Part shown: positions 7,373 to 17,407 of the stretch, piece after piece | Layout: every line of letters starts with the position of its first letter | How positions within the stretch are numbered: the stretch's first letter is position 1 | NCBI RefSeq assembly: GCF_003812745.1 | Contig: NZ_CP033831.1 | Location: 620,001 to 684,000 of the forward strand | Length of the DNA stretch: 64,000 nt | Reading direction: 5' to 3' | Source of the DNA: Serratia sp. FDAARGOS_506 | GTDB lineage: Bacteria > Pseudomonadota > Gammaproteobacteria > Enterobacterales > Enterobacteriaceae | The notes under the pieces: model-generated | Told to the model about the DNA's origin: nothing | What the model saw: only the letters and a program-made list of their open reading frames with translations | Databases searched by the model: none | Position numbers and translations under genes: made by a program

Positions 7373-8338
7373 CTAGCGGGCGATGCGTATCACCGAACGT
7401 ACGTCGCTTTTCTTGTTCAGATCCCACACCTCGGCAATCTCCGCCAGCGCGTGCTCCTGCGTCTCGATAGTGAGCGCACCCGTCGCCGCCAGCGCCAGAA
7501 TTTCGGTCGCGTAGCGCTGCATCTCCGGGATCGGCGGGAAGTTGCCGGTGCCGCTGCCGAGGATCTGCAGCTGATTGCTGCGCAATACCGCCGCCGGCAG
7601 CCGGATGTCCGGCGCGGCCATTGAGCCGACGTTGACCAGGCGAATGCCGCGCCCACCGGCGTAAGACGAGAGATCGTGATTATTGAGCGTCGCGAGCAGC
7701 GCTTCGGTCGCCGGGCCCCAGATGTAATCGACGATCACCTGATAACCCCCCGGCCCCGCCGCCGCCGCGAAGGCCTGCGTCAGCGCCTCGCCCTGCAGGT
7801 TCAGATCCACTGTGGCATCCACACCCAACGCCTCCAGCACGCTCAGCCGACGGCCGGCGGCAACGATGCGCCCGGCTCCCGCCTGACGCGCCGCCGCGAC
7901 CGCCAGTTTGCCCGAGGTGCCGGTAGCGCCGATGATCAGCACCGTTTCGCCGGGCTGCAGATCCGCCCGCCAGCGCAACGGCAGCCAGGCGGCGAAGGCC
8001 GGATTGATCAGCGCCGCCGCCGTCGCGTCGTCCACCGCCTCCGGCACCGGCACCGTCCATGACGCAACGCTGCGCTCAGCCATCGCGCCGTAAGGGCGGC
8101 GGAAGGAGGCGAAATAGACGCGTTTCCCGTCCGCAGTACGGCCCACGCCGTCGGTGCCGGGCACGATTGGCAACTGCTTCGGGCTGGAGTAATGGGTGCC
8201 GGCGACGGTGGCGCGGTCCAGCTGTTTGATGCCGGCCGCCAGAACGTCGATCAATACTTCATTCGCCTGCACCTGGGGCTCCTCAAAGGCGCCGAAAACC
8301 GGGGCTTGCCCCAGCGCTGTTACGATTGCCGCTTGCAT
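7373..8338 (-). CDS. Medium-chain dehydrogenase, quinone oxidoreductase type
   Basis: The 321-residue protein has a GroES-like N-terminal domain (ANEVLIDVLAAGIKQLDRA, IVPGTDGVGR). A Rossmann domain with the NADPH-binding pattern IIGATGTSGKLAVAAARQAG follows at about 133-152. There is no Cys/His cluster for structural zinc, as in quinone oxidoreductases rather than true alcohol dehydrogenases. The substrate is unknown; quinones or alpha,beta-unsaturated carbonyls are typical. It is a single gene convergent with the acetyltransferase operon. Confidence 0.88.
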   Translation of the reverse strand: MQAAIVTALGQAPVFGAFEEPQVQANEVLIDVLAAGIKQLDRATVAGTHYSSPKQLPIVPGTDGVGRTADGKRVYFASFRRPYGAMAERSVASWTVPVPEAVDDATAAALINPAFAAWLPLRWRADLQPGETVLIIGATGTSGKLAVAAARQAGAGRIVAAGRRLSVLEALGVDATVDLNLQGEALTQAFAAAAGPGGYQVIVDYIWGPATEALLATLNNHDLSSYAGGRGIRLVNVGSMAAPDIRLPAAVLRSNQLQILGSGTGNFPPIPEMQRYATEILALAATGALTIETQEHALAEIAEVWDLNKKSDVRSVIRIAR

Positions 8339-8391
8339 GGTGACTCCTCAAGTCGTGAGAACGTACAGGAAAGAATAGGCCGCGATAAAAT

Positions 8392-8421
8392 AAAAAGGGA
8401 CACCGCATGATGCGGTGTCCC
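8392..8421 (-). terminator. Rho-independent terminator of gcvTHP
   Basis: The stem GGGACACCGC / GCGGTGTCCC is followed, reading leftwards, by T5 and a T-rich stretch (complement of 8385-8396). It lies just past the gcvP stop and shortly before the oxidoreductase start. Confidence 0.85.
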
Positions 8422-8446
8422 CCGAACACAAACTTTGCCGAACGTG

Positions 8447-11326
8447 TTATTCGTAATCGCTCATCGGCACGCAAGAGCAGAACAGGTTACGGTCGCCGTA
8501 CACGTCGTCCAGACGCTTAACGCTTGGCCAGTACTTGTTCTCGCGCACGCCGGCCACCGGGAACACCGCCAGCTCGCGGCTGTACGGGTGCTGCCAGTCG
8601 CTGACCAGCTCCGCCTGCACGTGCGGCGCATTCACCAGTGGGTTGTCTTCCAGCGGCCATTCGCCTTTGGCGACGCGGTCTATCTCGCTGCGGATCGCCA
8701 GCATCGCATCGATAAAGCGATCCAGCTCCACTTTGCTTTCCGATTCGGTCGGCTCGACCATCAGCGTGCCCGCCACCGGGAACGACATGGTCGGCGCATG
8801 GAAGCCGAAGTCGATCAGGCGCTTGGCGATGTCCATTTCGCTGATGCCGGTCTCTTCCTTCAGCGGACGAATATCGAGGATACATTCGTGCGCCACACGG
8901 TGATCGCGGCCGGTATACAGAATCGGGTACGCATCTTTCAAACGGGTAGCGATGTAGTTGGCGTTCAGGATCGCCATCTGGCTGGCCTGCTTCAGGCCTT
9001 CCGCGCCCATCATGCGGATGTACATCCAGCTGATAGGCAGGATGGAGGCGCTGCCGAACGGCGCCGCAGAGACCGCGCCCTGCTGGGTGGTTACGCCGTC
9101 GATCTGCACGACGCTATGGCCCGGCACGAACGGCGCCAGGTGCGCTTTCACGCCGATCGGGCCCATGCCCGGGCCGCCGCCGCCGTGCGGGATGCAGAAG
9201 GTTTTATGCAGGTTGAGGTGCGAAACGTCCGCGCCGATGTAGCCTGGCGTGGTGATGCCCACCTGGGCGTTCATGTTGGCGCCGTCCAGATACACCTGGC
9301 CGCCGAACTGATGCACGATCTGGCACACTTCGCGGATGGTTTCTTCATACACGCCGTGGGTCGACGGGTAGGTCACCATGATGCAGGAAAGTTCTTCGCC
9401 CGCCTGCTCCGCCTTGACGCGCAGATCGTGCAGATCGATGTTGCCGTTCTTGTCGCAGGCGACCACCACCACGCTCATGCCCGCCATTTGGGCGGAGGCC
9501 GGGTTGGTGCCGTGCGCGGAGCTCGGGATCAGGCAAACGTGGCGGCCCGCTTCGTTGCGGCTTTCGTGATAGCGACGGATCGCCAACAGGCCGGCATATT
9601 CGCCCTGCGCGCCGGAGTTCGGCTGCATGCACACCGCGTCATAACCGGTCAGCTGCACCAGCCACTGAGACAGTTGGCCGATCATCTGCTGGTAGCCGGC
9701 AGCCTGCTCCGGCGGGCAGAACGGATGCAGTTCGGAGAATTCAGGCCAGGTGATCGGGATCATCTCCGCCGCGGCGTTCAATTTCATGGTGCAAGAGCCC
9801 AGCGGGATCATCGCCTGGTTCAGCGCCAGATCCTTACGCTCCAGACGATGCATGTAGCGCATCATCTCGGTTTCGCTGTGATAGCGGTTGAATACCGGAT
9901 GGGTCAGGATCGGATCCTGACGCAGCATGGCGGCCGGGATCGATTGGCTGTTCTTGCTCACCGCCGCGTCCAGCGCGTCGATGTCCAGGCCGTGATTGTC
10001 GCCGGCCAGCAGTGCGAACAGCGTCTGCACGTCTTCGCGTGAGGTGGCTTCGTCCAGCGTGATGCCTACGGCGCCGTGGATATCGGTACGCAGGTTGATG
10101 CCGAAGCTCAACGCGCGTTCCAACACCGCCGCCTTGTCTTTCACTTCAACGGTCAGGGTGTCGAACCAGGTGTTGTGTCGCAGCGTCAGACCGGCCTTCT
10201 GCAGCCCGGTGGCCAGAATGTCGGTCAGGCGATGGATACGCCCGGCGATGCGCTGCAGCCCCTGCGGGCCGTGGTACACCGCGTACAGGCTGGCGATGTT
10301 GGCCAGCAGTACCTGCGAGGTACAGATATTCGAGTTGGCCTTCTCGCGGCGGATATGCTGCTCGCGGGTCTGCATCGCCATGCGCAGCGCGGTGTTGCCG
10401 GCGGCATCGCGGGAAACGCCGATAATGCGGCCCGGCATTGAGCGCTTGAACTCGTCGCGGCAGGCGAAGAAGGCGGCGTGCGGGCCACCGTAGCCCATCG
10501 GCACGCCGAAGCGCTGCGCAGAGCCGAACACGACGTCGGCGCCCTGCTTGCCCGGCGCGGTCAGCAACACCAGGGCCATGATGTCGGCGGCCACGCTGGT
10601 GATGATTTTGCGCGATTTCAGTTCAGCCAGCAGCGCGCTGTAGTCGTGCAGCTCGCCGGTGGTACCCACCTGTTGCAGCAGCACGCCGAACACGCCGTCC
10701 AGCTCCAGCACTTTTTCCGCTTTATCGACGATGACGTCGAAGCCGAAGGTTTCGGCGCGGGTGCGCACCACGTCCAGCGTCTGCGGATGCACGTCGTCAG
10801 CCACGAAGAAGCGGTTGGCGTCTTTCAGCTTGCTGGCGCGTTTGGCCAAGGCCATCGCTTCGGCGGCGGCGGTGGCTTCATCCAGCAGCGAAGCAGAAGC
10901 CAGATCCAGGCCGGTCAGATCGAGGGTCACGGTCTGGAAGTTCAGCAGCGCTTCCAGGCGCCCCTGCGACACTTCCGGCTGATAAGGGGTATAAGCGGTG
11001 TACCAGCCTGGGTTTTCCAGCATGTTGCGCAGGATCACCGGTGGCGTCAGCACGGCGCTGTAGCCCATGCCGATATAGGATTTGTAGCGCTGATTTTGCG
11101 AGGCGATCGCCTTCAGCTCAGCCAACGCCTGGTGTTCGGTCGCCGCGTCGCCGACCGGCGGCGGTCCCGGCAGCTGAATGTCCGCCGGCACGATCTGTTG
11201 GATCAGCGCGCTGAGCGAGCGAGCGCCCACCGCTGCCAGCAACTCCTGGCGTTGTTCCGCAGAAGAGCCGATGTGGCGTTCAATGAACGCTTCGCTGTGT
11301 TCGAGTTGGCTGAGTGTCTGAGTCAT
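8447..11326 (-). CDS. gcvP: Glycine dehydrogenase (decarboxylating), glycine cleavage P protein
   Basis: This is a full-length P protein of 959 residues (E. coli has 957). It binds pyridoxal phosphate, decarboxylates glycine and passes the aminomethyl group to the lipoyl arm of GcvH. The PLP lysine lies in [19 protein letters not shown] near residue 708. The flanking glycine-rich loop and the N-terminal half ([26 protein letters not shown]) are intact. The reading frame is open for 30 more codons upstream, but the ATG at 11326 ([20 protein letters not shown]) matches the family start and follows AGGA. It is third in gcvT-gcvH-gcvP, with a hairpin in the gap to gcvH. Confidence 0.98.
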   Translation of the reverse strand: MTQTLSQLEHSEAFIERHIGSSAEQRQELLAAVGARSLSALIQQIVPADIQLPGPPPVGDAATEHQALAELKAIASQNQRYKSYIGMGYSAVLTPPVILRNMLENPGWYTAYTPYQPEVSQGRLEALLNFQTVTLDLTGLDLASASLLDEATAAAEAMALAKRASKLKDANRFFVADDVHPQTLDVVRTRAETFGFDVIVDKAEKVLELDGVFGVLLQQVGTTGELHDYSALLAELKSRKIITSVAADIMALVLLTAPGKQGADVVFGSAQRFGVPMGYGGPHAAFFACRDEFKRSMPGRIIGVSRDAAGNTALRMAMQTREQHIRREKANSNICTSQVLLANIASLYAVYHGPQGLQRIAGRIHRLTDILATGLQKAGLTLRHNTWFDTLTVEVKDKAAVLERALSFGINLRTDIHGAVGITLDEATSREDVQTLFALLAGDNHGLDIDALDAAVSKNSQSIPAAMLRQDPILTHPVFNRYHSETEMMRYMHRLERKDLALNQAMIPLGSCTMKLNAAAEMIPITWPEFSELHPFCPPEQAAGYQQMIGQLSQWLVQLTGYDAVCMQPNSGAQGEYAGLLAIRRYHESRNEAGRHVCLIPSSAHGTNPASAQMAGMSVVVVACDKNGNIDLHDLRVKAEQAGEELSCIMVTYPSTHGVYEETIREVCQIVHQFGGQVYLDGANMNAQVGITTPGYIGADVSHLNLHKTFCIPHGGGGPGMGPIGVKAHLAPFVPGHSVVQIDGVTTQQGAVSAAPFGSASILPISWMYIRMMGAEGLKQASQMAILNANYIATRLKDAYPILYTGRDHRVAHECILDIRPLKEETGISEMDIAKRLIDFGFHAPTMSFPVAGTLMVEPTESESKVELDRFIDAMLAIRSEIDRVAKGEWPLEDNPLVNAPHVQAELVSDWQHPYSRELAVFPVAGVRENKYWPSVKRLDDVYGDRNLFCSCVPMSDYE

Positions 11327-11383
11327 TGCTACAAATTCCTGAATGCTTGCGTGATACGGGATATAGCTTGAACGGTAACTAAA

Positions 11384-11410
11384 ACGCCCCGGCCGAAAAG
11401 CCTGGGGCGT
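11384..11410 (-). terminator. Intercistronic hairpin between gcvH and gcvP
   Basis: ACGCCCC / GGGGCGT (extended by G-T and G-C pairs) is followed leftwards by TTTTAG. It starts 8 bp after the gcvH stop. It may act as a partial terminator or mRNA stabiliser that keeps GcvH more abundant than GcvP. Confidence 0.5.
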
Positions 11411-11418
11411 GGTCACGA

Positions 11419-11805
11419 TTACTCGTCGATCGAGGCCTGATAAGCCGCGGCGTCCAGCAGGTTCGCCAGCTCGCCTTCGTCGGCGGCTTTAATCTGGAAC
11501 AGGAAGCCGTCACCGTAGGGCTCGCTGTTCACCAGCTCCGGAGAGCTTTCCAGCTCGCCGTTCACCGCCACGATTTCGCCGCTGATTGGCGCGTAAATGT
11601 CCGACGCCGCCTTGACGGATTCCGCCACGGCGCAATCTTCACCGGCGGCGACTTTGCGGCCCACTTCCGGCAGGTCGACAAACACCATATCGCCCAGCAG
11701 TTCTTGCGCGTGCTCGGTGATGCCTACGGTGTAAACGCCGTTACCTTCTGAACGAACCCACTCGTGGGAGGATGCGTATTTCAATTCTGTTGGCACATTG
11801 CTCAT
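11419..11805 (-). CDS. gcvH: Glycine cleavage system H protein (lipoyl carrier)
   Basis: The 128-residue protein has the lipoylation lysine K65 in the motif [12 protein letters not shown]. The swinging lipoyl arm carries the aminomethyl group between GcvP and GcvT. The N-terminus ([16 protein letters not shown]) and length match E. coli GcvH (129 residues). The ATG at 11805 is preceded by GGAGTAA. It is separated from gcvT by 163 bp that hold an ERIC-type repeat, an unusual spacing for this operon. Confidence 0.98.
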   Translation of the reverse strand: MSNVPTELKYASSHEWVRSEGNGVYTVGITEHAQELLGDMVFVDLPEVGRKVAAGEDCAVAESVKAASDIYAPISGEIVAVNGELESSPELVNSEPYGDGFLFQIKAADEGELANLLDAAAYQASIDE

Positions 11806-11831
11806 AGCCGGTTACTCCTTCGAAGAAATAA

Positions 11832-11945
11832 TTTCCCGTCGTCTTTCACACTGCAGCATTGTTGGCTGCGTACGTTCACCTCGGTCACTTACCGCAGTAA
11901 GCTCCCGAGGTTTCACGCACTTGCCGCCTAGCCGCAGCGCGAAAT
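11832..11945. repeat. ERIC (IRU) element inside the gcv operon
   Basis: The segment carries the ERIC hallmarks GTTGGCTGCG, TTCACCTCGGTCACTTAC, then the mirrored GTAAGCTCCCGAGGTTTCAC and CACTTGCCGCC. The central arms GTTCACCTCGG.TCACTTAC and GTAAGCTCCCGAGGTTTCAC are the known inverted repeat of this roughly 127-bp enterobacterial element. ERICs lie in transcribed intergenic DNA and fold as RNA. Here it separates gcvT from gcvH. Confidence 0.85.
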
Positions 11946-11968
11946 CCCCAGGGAAGAAACAATAAAAA

Positions 11969-13066
11969 TCAATTTGTCAGCGGCTTGCCGGCGCGAACGA
12001 AACCGGGCTTGGTCACTTTGACCGGCATTTCACGGTTGCGGATCTGCACGATGGCCTGCTCGCCGATACCTGCCGGCACGCGCGCCAGCGCGATGCTGAA
12101 GCCCAGCGTCGGAGAGAACGAGCCGCTGGTGATCACGCCTTCGTGAGTTTGCCCCGCTGCATCGGTGAAACGCACCGGCAGCTCATTACGTAATACGCCT
12201 TTTTCCGTCATGATCAAGCCGACCAGTTGCTCGGTGCCCTGCTCGCGCTGTTGTTCCAGCGCTTCGCGGCCGATGAAACGGCGATCTTCCGGCTGCCAGG
12301 CGATGGTCCAGCCCATGTTGGCGGCCAACGGTGAAACGCCTTCGTCCATCTCTTGCCCGTAGAGGTTCATGCCCGCTTCCAGGCGCAGCGTGTCGCGTGC
12401 GCCCAGACCGGCCGGCTTGACGCCCGCAGCCAGCAATTTTTGCCAGAAATCCGCCGCCTGCTCTTTCGGCAGCGCGATCTCATAGCCGGCCTCGCCGGTG
12501 TAACCGGTGGTGGCGATGAACAGCTCGCCGGCCTGCACGCCGAAGAACGGCTTCATGCCTTCGACCGCGCTTTTTTGTTCCGGGGTGAACAGCGTGCCGG
12601 CACGCTCTTTGGCCTGTGGGCCCTGTACCGCGATCAGCGCCAGATCGTCACGCACCGTCAGCGCAACGCCATACGGCGCGGCGTGCTCTTCAATCCAGGC
12701 CAGGTCTTTGTCGCGCGTGGCGGAGTTCACCACCAGGCGGAAATAGTCTTCAGTGAGGAAATAAACGATCAGGTCGTCGATCACGCCGCCGGAAGCATTC
12801 AGCATGCCGGTGTACAGCGCTTTGCCGGGTTGGGTCAGTTTGGCGACGTCGTTCGCCAGCAGGTAACGCAGAAATTCACGGGTGCGGGCACCGTGCAGAT
12901 CCACGATGGTCATGTGAGAAACGTCGAACATGCCGGCATCCTGACGTACCGCGTGGTGCTCATCGAGCTGCGAGCCGTAGTGCAGCGGCATCATCCAGCC
13001 GTGAAAGTCTACCATGCGCGCACCGCACGCCACGTGCTGGTCGTACAGTGGGGTTTGCTTTGCCAT
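11969..13066 (-). CDS. gcvT: Aminomethyltransferase, glycine cleavage T protein
   Basis: This is a 365-residue T protein (E. coli has 364) that transfers the methylene group from GcvH-bound aminomethyl-lipoate to tetrahydrofolate, releasing ammonia. The folate-binding GcvT domain ([37 protein letters not shown]) and the C-terminal barrel ([20 protein letters not shown]) are intact. It is first in the operon, followed by the ERIC-containing gap and gcvH. In E. coli the operon is controlled by GcvA, GcvR, Lrp and PurR from a long upstream region. The 506 bp upstream here leave room for the same logic. Confidence 0.98.
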   Translation of the reverse strand: MAKQTPLYDQHVACGARMVDFHGWMMPLHYGSQLDEHHAVRQDAGMFDVSHMTIVDLHGARTREFLRYLLANDVAKLTQPGKALYTGMLNASGGVIDDLIVYFLTEDYFRLVVNSATRDKDLAWIEEHAAPYGVALTVRDDLALIAVQGPQAKERAGTLFTPEQKSAVEGMKPFFGVQAGELFIATTGYTGEAGYEIALPKEQAADFWQKLLAAGVKPAGLGARDTLRLEAGMNLYGQEMDEGVSPLAANMGWTIAWQPEDRRFIGREALEQQREQGTEQLVGLIMTEKGVLRNELPVRFTDAAGQTHEGVITSGSFSPTLGFSIALARVPAGIGEQAIVQIRNREMPVKVTKPGFVRAGKPLTN

Positions 13067-13572
13067 CTTTTCCCTCTTTCCACTCGTCGCTAGAAGTTAG
13101 GGTGCTGCCACGCAATGCGGCGGAGCCTGGCTCGCGGCCCGATCGCCATGGCGCACTGACTGCTCAACACAAATGCTGCGCCGGGACGGGCGGAAACTGC
13201 GTGCAACCGCCGTGACGCAAACGATACCTTTCCCTCGAACTTATCACCGAACGACCACATTAACCATAAGTTAAAATAGGCTCATCGCCGTTCCGGGGCG
13301 GTAAAATGCCGGGCTAGTGTGCAGAGTTTTTCACTGGAAAAATGCGCTTTAAGGCACAAAATTAACAATTAAAGCGGCAAAACTCCGAAGTTATATAACA
13401 AACCGACGGCCGCACATGAGATTCCGACTTTTGATAACCGAACATGGAATTAGAAAAAGTAATGATAAAAAGCAGCTGAAATTAGATTATTTCAAATGAA
13501 GGGTTATATAAGGAAAGACGATGGCATAAGGCGAGAAGCGCGAGCCCGCTGGGGGCTCGCAGAAGGCAGTTA
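13067..13572. other. Long gcvT upstream region
   Basis: These 506 bp carry no gene I can support. The part next to gcvT (13080-13210) is G+C-rich and could be 5' leader. The part 13250-13520 is markedly A+T-rich for this genome, with runs such as TTATATAA, AATTAGATTATTTC and AGTAATGATAAAAAG, as expected for Lrp/GcvA binding DNA. I could not place individual sites or a glycine riboswitch with confidence. The ubiI terminator-like hairpin lies at the far end. Confidence 0.5.
13540..13560 (-). terminator. Terminator-like hairpin after ubiI
   Basis: GCGAGCCC / GGGCTCGC forms a perfect 8-bp stem with loop GCTGG, 12 bp past the ubiI stop. There is only a weak T-rich tail on the leftward strand, so efficiency is uncertain. 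Confidence 0.55.
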
Positions 13573-14775
13573 TCAGGCAAGCCACTCGGGCAGATCGTTC
13601 AGGCCCATCGCCTGACGCACCAGCTTTGGCTTGACGCCCGGCAGGCTGTCCGCCAGCCGCAGGCCCACGTCGCGCAGCAGCTTTTTGGCCGGGTGGTTGC
13701 CGTCGAACAGTTCGCGGAAACCCTGCATGCTGGCCAGCATCACCGCCGCGCCATGTTTGCGGCGGCGCTCATAGCGGCGCAGATAGAGGTGCTGGCCGAT
13801 ATCCTTGCCCTGCCGCTGCAGGCGGCGCAGTTCGGCAATCAGCTCGGCGGCGTCCATAAAGCCCAGGTTCACGCCCTGTCCGGCCAGCGGATGCACGGTA
13901 TGCGCCGCATCGCCCACCAGCGCCAGGCGGTGCGCGGCGAAGCTGCGCGCATAGCGGCCGGTCAGTGGGAACGCCAACCGTTCGCTTTCCAGGCTGCAGG
14001 CGCCCAGACGCATATCGAAGGCCATCGCCAGTTCGCGGTTGAATTGTTCCGGCTCCAGCAGCTTGAGCCGCTCGGCGTCTTCCGGCGTCACCGACCAGAC
14101 GATGGAACTCAAATGCGGATCGCTGAACGGCAGAAACGCCAGAATGCCGTCGCCGTGGAAAATTTGCCGCGCCGTCGCCTGATGCGGCTCTTCGGTGCGA
14201 ATGGTGGCTACCAACGCATGGTGGCGGTAATCCCAAAAGGTAAGCGGAATGTCGGCGTGCTGGCGCAGCCACGACTGGGCGCCGTCGGCGCCAATCATCA
14301 AGCGAGCGGTCAGCATGCGGCCGTCCTCCAGCGTGACGAAGGCATCGTTCTCGCCCCACGCCACCTGCTTGAGCGCGGCCGGGGTAATCAGCGTGATGTC
14401 CGACAGGCTTTCGGCGCGTTTCCACAGCGCCTGCTGGATCACCGCGTTTTCGATGATGTGGCCGAGATGGCTGAAGCCGCACTCGTCGCCGCGGAAGGCT
14501 ATTTTGCCGAAGCTGTCGCGGTCCCACACTTCCATCGCGCTGTAAGCGCTGGCGCGCAGCTGGAGAATGTCGTCCCACACGCCGATGTGCTGCAGCAAAC
14601 GCTCGCTGGCGGCATTGATGGCGGAGACGCGCAGCGCAGGCTGCTCCGACGGCGGCGCCATGTCCGGCTGGCACTGCTCCAGCACCGCCACGCGCAGCCC
14701 GCTGCCCTGCAGGCCGCAGGCCAACGCCAGCCCCACCATACCGCCACCGGCGATAATCACGTCAAATGATTGCAT
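13573..14775 (-). CDS. ubiI: 2-octaprenylphenol hydroxylase (ubiquinone C5 hydroxylase)
   Basis: The 400-residue FAD monooxygenase was formerly VisC. It has the dinucleotide-binding IIAGGGMVGLALACG at about residues 7-21, the DG motif at MIGADGAQSWLR, and the second FAD motif GDAAHTVHPLAGQGVNLGF at about 298. It hydroxylates C5 of the ubiquinone ring precursor under aerobic conditions. It follows ubiH in the pepP-ubiH-ubiI order known from E. coli, with an 80-bp gap. The UbiI/UbiH assignment rests on order and length. The two paralogues share the same motifs. Confidence 0.95.
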   Translation of the reverse strand: MQSFDVIIAGGGMVGLALACGLQGSGLRVAVLEQCQPDMAPPSEQPALRVSAINAASERLLQHIGVWDDILQLRASAYSAMEVWDRDSFGKIAFRGDECGFSHLGHIIENAVIQQALWKRAESLSDITLITPAALKQVAWGENDAFVTLEDGRMLTARLMIGADGAQSWLRQHADIPLTFWDYRHHALVATIRTEEPHQATARQIFHGDGILAFLPFSDPHLSSIVWSVTPEDAERLKLLEPEQFNRELAMAFDMRLGACSLESERLAFPLTGRYARSFAAHRLALVGDAAHTVHPLAGQGVNLGFMDAAELIAELRRLQRQGKDIGQHLYLRRYERRRKHGAAVMLASMQGFRELFDGNHPAKKLLRDVGLRLADSLPGVKPKLVRQAMGLNDLPEWLA

Positions 14776-14855
14776 GCTGCTCGATTTCCTTAAATAACGC
14801 GCGGCGCCTTGCCGCGCCGCGTTTTGGGCGCGCCACAGTGCGCCCGATTCTGTGT

Positions 14856-16034
14856 CTAACGTTCCACCCAGCCGAGCGTGCGCTTGGCGAAGGCGTCGCG
14901 CACCGCCGGCAAACGCTCCATCGCCATCAGCCCCAGATTGCGGCCGACCACCAGCGGGGCATAACGGTTGGCGAACAGGCGGATCAATCCGTCGGTCACG
15001 CCGATCGTCGCCTGCTGATCGTTTTGCCGCCGCTGCTGATAGCGGCTCAGCAGCGCATAACCGCCGGCGTCTTCGCCGCTGTCTACCGCTTCCGCCAGCG
15101 TTTCCGCCAGCGACATCACGTCGCGCAGGCCAAGGTTGAACCCCTGCCCGGCGATCGGGTGCAGCGTCTGCGCCGCGTTGCCCACCAGCGCCAGACGATG
15201 GCTGACATGGCGATCGGCGGTCAGCAGGCTGAGCGGATAACTGTGCCGTTTACCGGCCTTGAGGATACGCCCCAGCCGCCAGCCGAAGGCCTGTTGCAGC
15301 TCGGCGATAAAACGCTCGTCGTCCCAGGCATCCACCCGGGCGCGATCTTCGCGCGCATGGCACCACACCAACGAACTGCGCCCCTGCGACATCGGCAACA
15401 GCGCCAGCGGCCCGTAGCGGGTAAAACGCTCGAAGGCGCGCCCCTGCGGATCTTCCGCCGTGGTGACATTGGCGATGGTGGCGAACTGCGGATACTCCTC
15501 CTGCCGCCACTGCACGTTGCAGGCCTGCGCCAGCGCCGAACGCGAACCGTCGGCCGCCACCAGCAACTGCCCGCACAGGCGCAGACCGGTATCCAGTTGT
15601 ACTTCCGCCCGCTCTGCGGTGCGAATCACGTCCACCACCCGCGCGGGGCAATGCAGCGTAACGCCCGGCGCCTTCGCCAGCAGCGCGAACAGCCGCTGCC
15701 CGGCATCGTGCAGTTCGATCACCTGGCCAAGCGCATCGACCTGATAATCCTGCGCCTGCAGATTCACGAAACCGGCGTGGCCGCGATCGCTGACGTGCAC
15801 CTGAGTGATCGGCGTGGCGCAGTCGCGCAGCGCCGGCCAAACGCCAATGCGCGCCAGCTGTTGGCAGGTGCCCTGCGCCAATGCGATGGCGCGGGCGTCA
15901 AAGCCAGGGTGGCTGCGGTCTTCCGGCCGAGTCGCCTCGACCAGATCCACCGCCATTCTTCCCTGAGTAAGCGACGAGATAGCCAGCGCCAAAGTCGCGC
16001 CCGCCATACCGCCACCAACGATAATTACGCTCAT
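14856..16034 (-). CDS. ubiH: 2-octaprenyl-6-methoxyphenol hydroxylase (ubiquinone biosynthesis)
   Basis: The 392-residue FAD monooxygenase starts MSVIIVGGGMAGATLALAI with the GxGxxG motif, has VAADGSRSALAQA as the DG motif and GNAAQTLHPIAGQGFNLGLRD as the second FAD-binding motif. It hydroxylates C1 of the ubiquinone precursor. The start is 4 bp after the pepP stop, so the genes are translated from one mRNA. Asn replaces the usual Asp of the GD motif (GNAAQ), a known feature of UbiH as I recall. Confidence 0.95.
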   Translation of the reverse strand: MSVIIVGGGMAGATLALAISSLTQGRMAVDLVEATRPEDRSHPGFDARAIALAQGTCQQLARIGVWPALRDCATPITQVHVSDRGHAGFVNLQAQDYQVDALGQVIELHDAGQRLFALLAKAPGVTLHCPARVVDVIRTAERAEVQLDTGLRLCGQLLVAADGSRSALAQACNVQWRQEEYPQFATIANVTTAEDPQGRAFERFTRYGPLALLPMSQGRSSLVWCHAREDRARVDAWDDERFIAELQQAFGWRLGRILKAGKRHSYPLSLLTADRHVSHRLALVGNAAQTLHPIAGQGFNLGLRDVMSLAETLAEAVDSGEDAGGYALLSRYQQRRQNDQQATIGVTDGLIRLFANRYAPLVVGRNLGLMAMERLPAVRDAFAKRTLGWVER

Positions 16035-16038
16035 TCCG

Positions 16039-17352
16039 TTACCTTGCCGCCGCCATCAACGCTTCGATGGCGTCGGCGTCTTTCACCACGGTGGCGGTCA
16101 GATTTTCGTTGCCGTCGGCGGTGATCAAAATATCATCCTCGATGCGAATACCAATGCCGCGGTATTCCGCCGGCACGTCCGCATCCGGCGCGATGTACAG
16201 CCCCGGTTCCACGGTCAGCACCATGCCCGGCTCCAGCAGCCGATCGCGGTTCGGCGTGCCGTAGTGGCCGACGTCGTGCACGTCGAGACCCAGCCAGTGG
16301 CTCAGCCCGTGCATGAAGAACTGCCGGTGCGCCTGTTCGGCGAGCAACTGGTCAACTTCACCTTTCAAGACGCCCAGCTCCACCAGCCCGACCACCATGA
16401 TGCGCGCGACTTCGTCGTTGACTTCGCGGATGCTGGTGCCGGGTTTGAACAATTCCAAAGCGCGCAGCAGCGACGCCAGCACAATGTCGTACACCGCGCG
16501 CTGCGGCTTGCTGAACTTGCCGTTGACCGGGAAGGTGCGGGTAATGTCGCCGGCGTACCCCTGATACTCGCAGCCGGCGTCGATCAGCACCAGATCGCCG
16601 TCGCGCATCTGGCTCTCGTTCTCGGTGTAGTGCAGGATGCAGCCGTTTTCGCCGCTGCCGACGATGGTGTTGTAAGACGGGTAGCGGGCGCCGAGGCGGG
16701 TGAACTCATGGTGAATCTCCGCTTCCAGCTGGTATTCGAACATGCCCGGGCGGCACTTTTCCATCGCTCGGGTATGCGCCAGCGCGCTGATCTCACCGGC
16801 GCGGCGCATCACCGCCAGCTCTTCCGGCGACTTGAACAGCCGCATGTCGTGCAGCCACGGCCGCCAGTCGGTCACGGTGGCCGGCGCCTGCAGATTCTGG
16901 CGGAACCCCTTGCGCAGCTTGTCCAGCGCACCGAACAGGATCTGATCGGCATAGGCGTATTCGCCCTGCGCGTGGTAGACCACATCCAGGCCGTTGAGCA
17001 GCAGGTGCAATTGGTCATTGATTTCATCGAACGGCAGCGCGCGATCCACGCCCAGCTTCGCCGGCGCGGCGTCTTGCCCCAGGCGGCGGCCAAACCAGAT
17101 TTCCGCCGTCAGATCGCGCACCCGGTTGAACAACACGCTGTGGTTGTGCGTTTCGTCGCTTTTGATCAGCACCAGCACCGCTTCCGGCTCATTGAAGCCG
17201 GTCAGGTACCAAAAGTCGCTGTTCTGCCGGTAGGGATAGTCTGAATCTGCACTGCGCGTCGTTTCCGGCGCAGAGAAAATAACCGCCGCGCTGGCCGGCG
17301 CCATTTTCGCCAACAGCGCCTGACGGCGGTTGTTGAATTCCTGCTGAGTCAT
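16039..17352 (-). CDS. pepP: Xaa-Pro aminopeptidase P
   Basis: The 437-residue M24B peptidase (E. coli PepP has 441) has an N-terminal creatinase-like domain and a C-terminal pita-bread domain. Metal ligands are visible in DAGCEYQGYAGDITRTFPV (two Asp), HGLSHWLGLDVHD (His), the TVEPGLYI Glu and GIGIRIEDDILIT (Glu). It removes N-terminal residues that precede proline, using two Mn ions. It lies between ygfB and ubiH in the conserved order. No obvious ligand is missing. Confidence 0.96.
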   Translation of the reverse strand: MTQQEFNNRRQALLAKMAPASAAVIFSAPETTRSADSDYPYRQNSDFWYLTGFNEPEAVLVLIKSDETHNHSVLFNRVRDLTAEIWFGRRLGQDAAPAKLGVDRALPFDEINDQLHLLLNGLDVVYHAQGEYAYADQILFGALDKLRKGFRQNLQAPATVTDWRPWLHDMRLFKSPEELAVMRRAGEISALAHTRAMEKCRPGMFEYQLEAEIHHEFTRLGARYPSYNTIVGSGENGCILHYTENESQMRDGDLVLIDAGCEYQGYAGDITRTFPVNGKFSKPQRAVYDIVLASLLRALELFKPGTSIREVNDEVARIMVVGLVELGVLKGEVDQLLAEQAHRQFFMHGLSHWLGLDVHDVGHYGTPNRDRLLEPGMVLTVEPGLYIAPDADVPAEYRGIGIRIEDDILITADGNENLTATVVKDADAIEALMAAAR

Positions 17353-17407
17353 TACCTTCTCCTGAAATCATGCCATCCGCACCGCCGGCGGAGGGGCGAT
17401 AGAACGT

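Noticed and set aside
8435-10042. 535-codon open frame on the plus strand opposite gcvP
   Set aside because: It is a high-G+C shadow of gcvP, rich in His, Arg, Gln and Ala, with no domain character. Similar long antisense frames oppose most genes here.
13067-13572. Glycine riboswitch in the gcvT leader
   Set aside because: I could not find the conserved paired aptamer cores, and control by GcvA and Lrp is the rule in enterobacteria.
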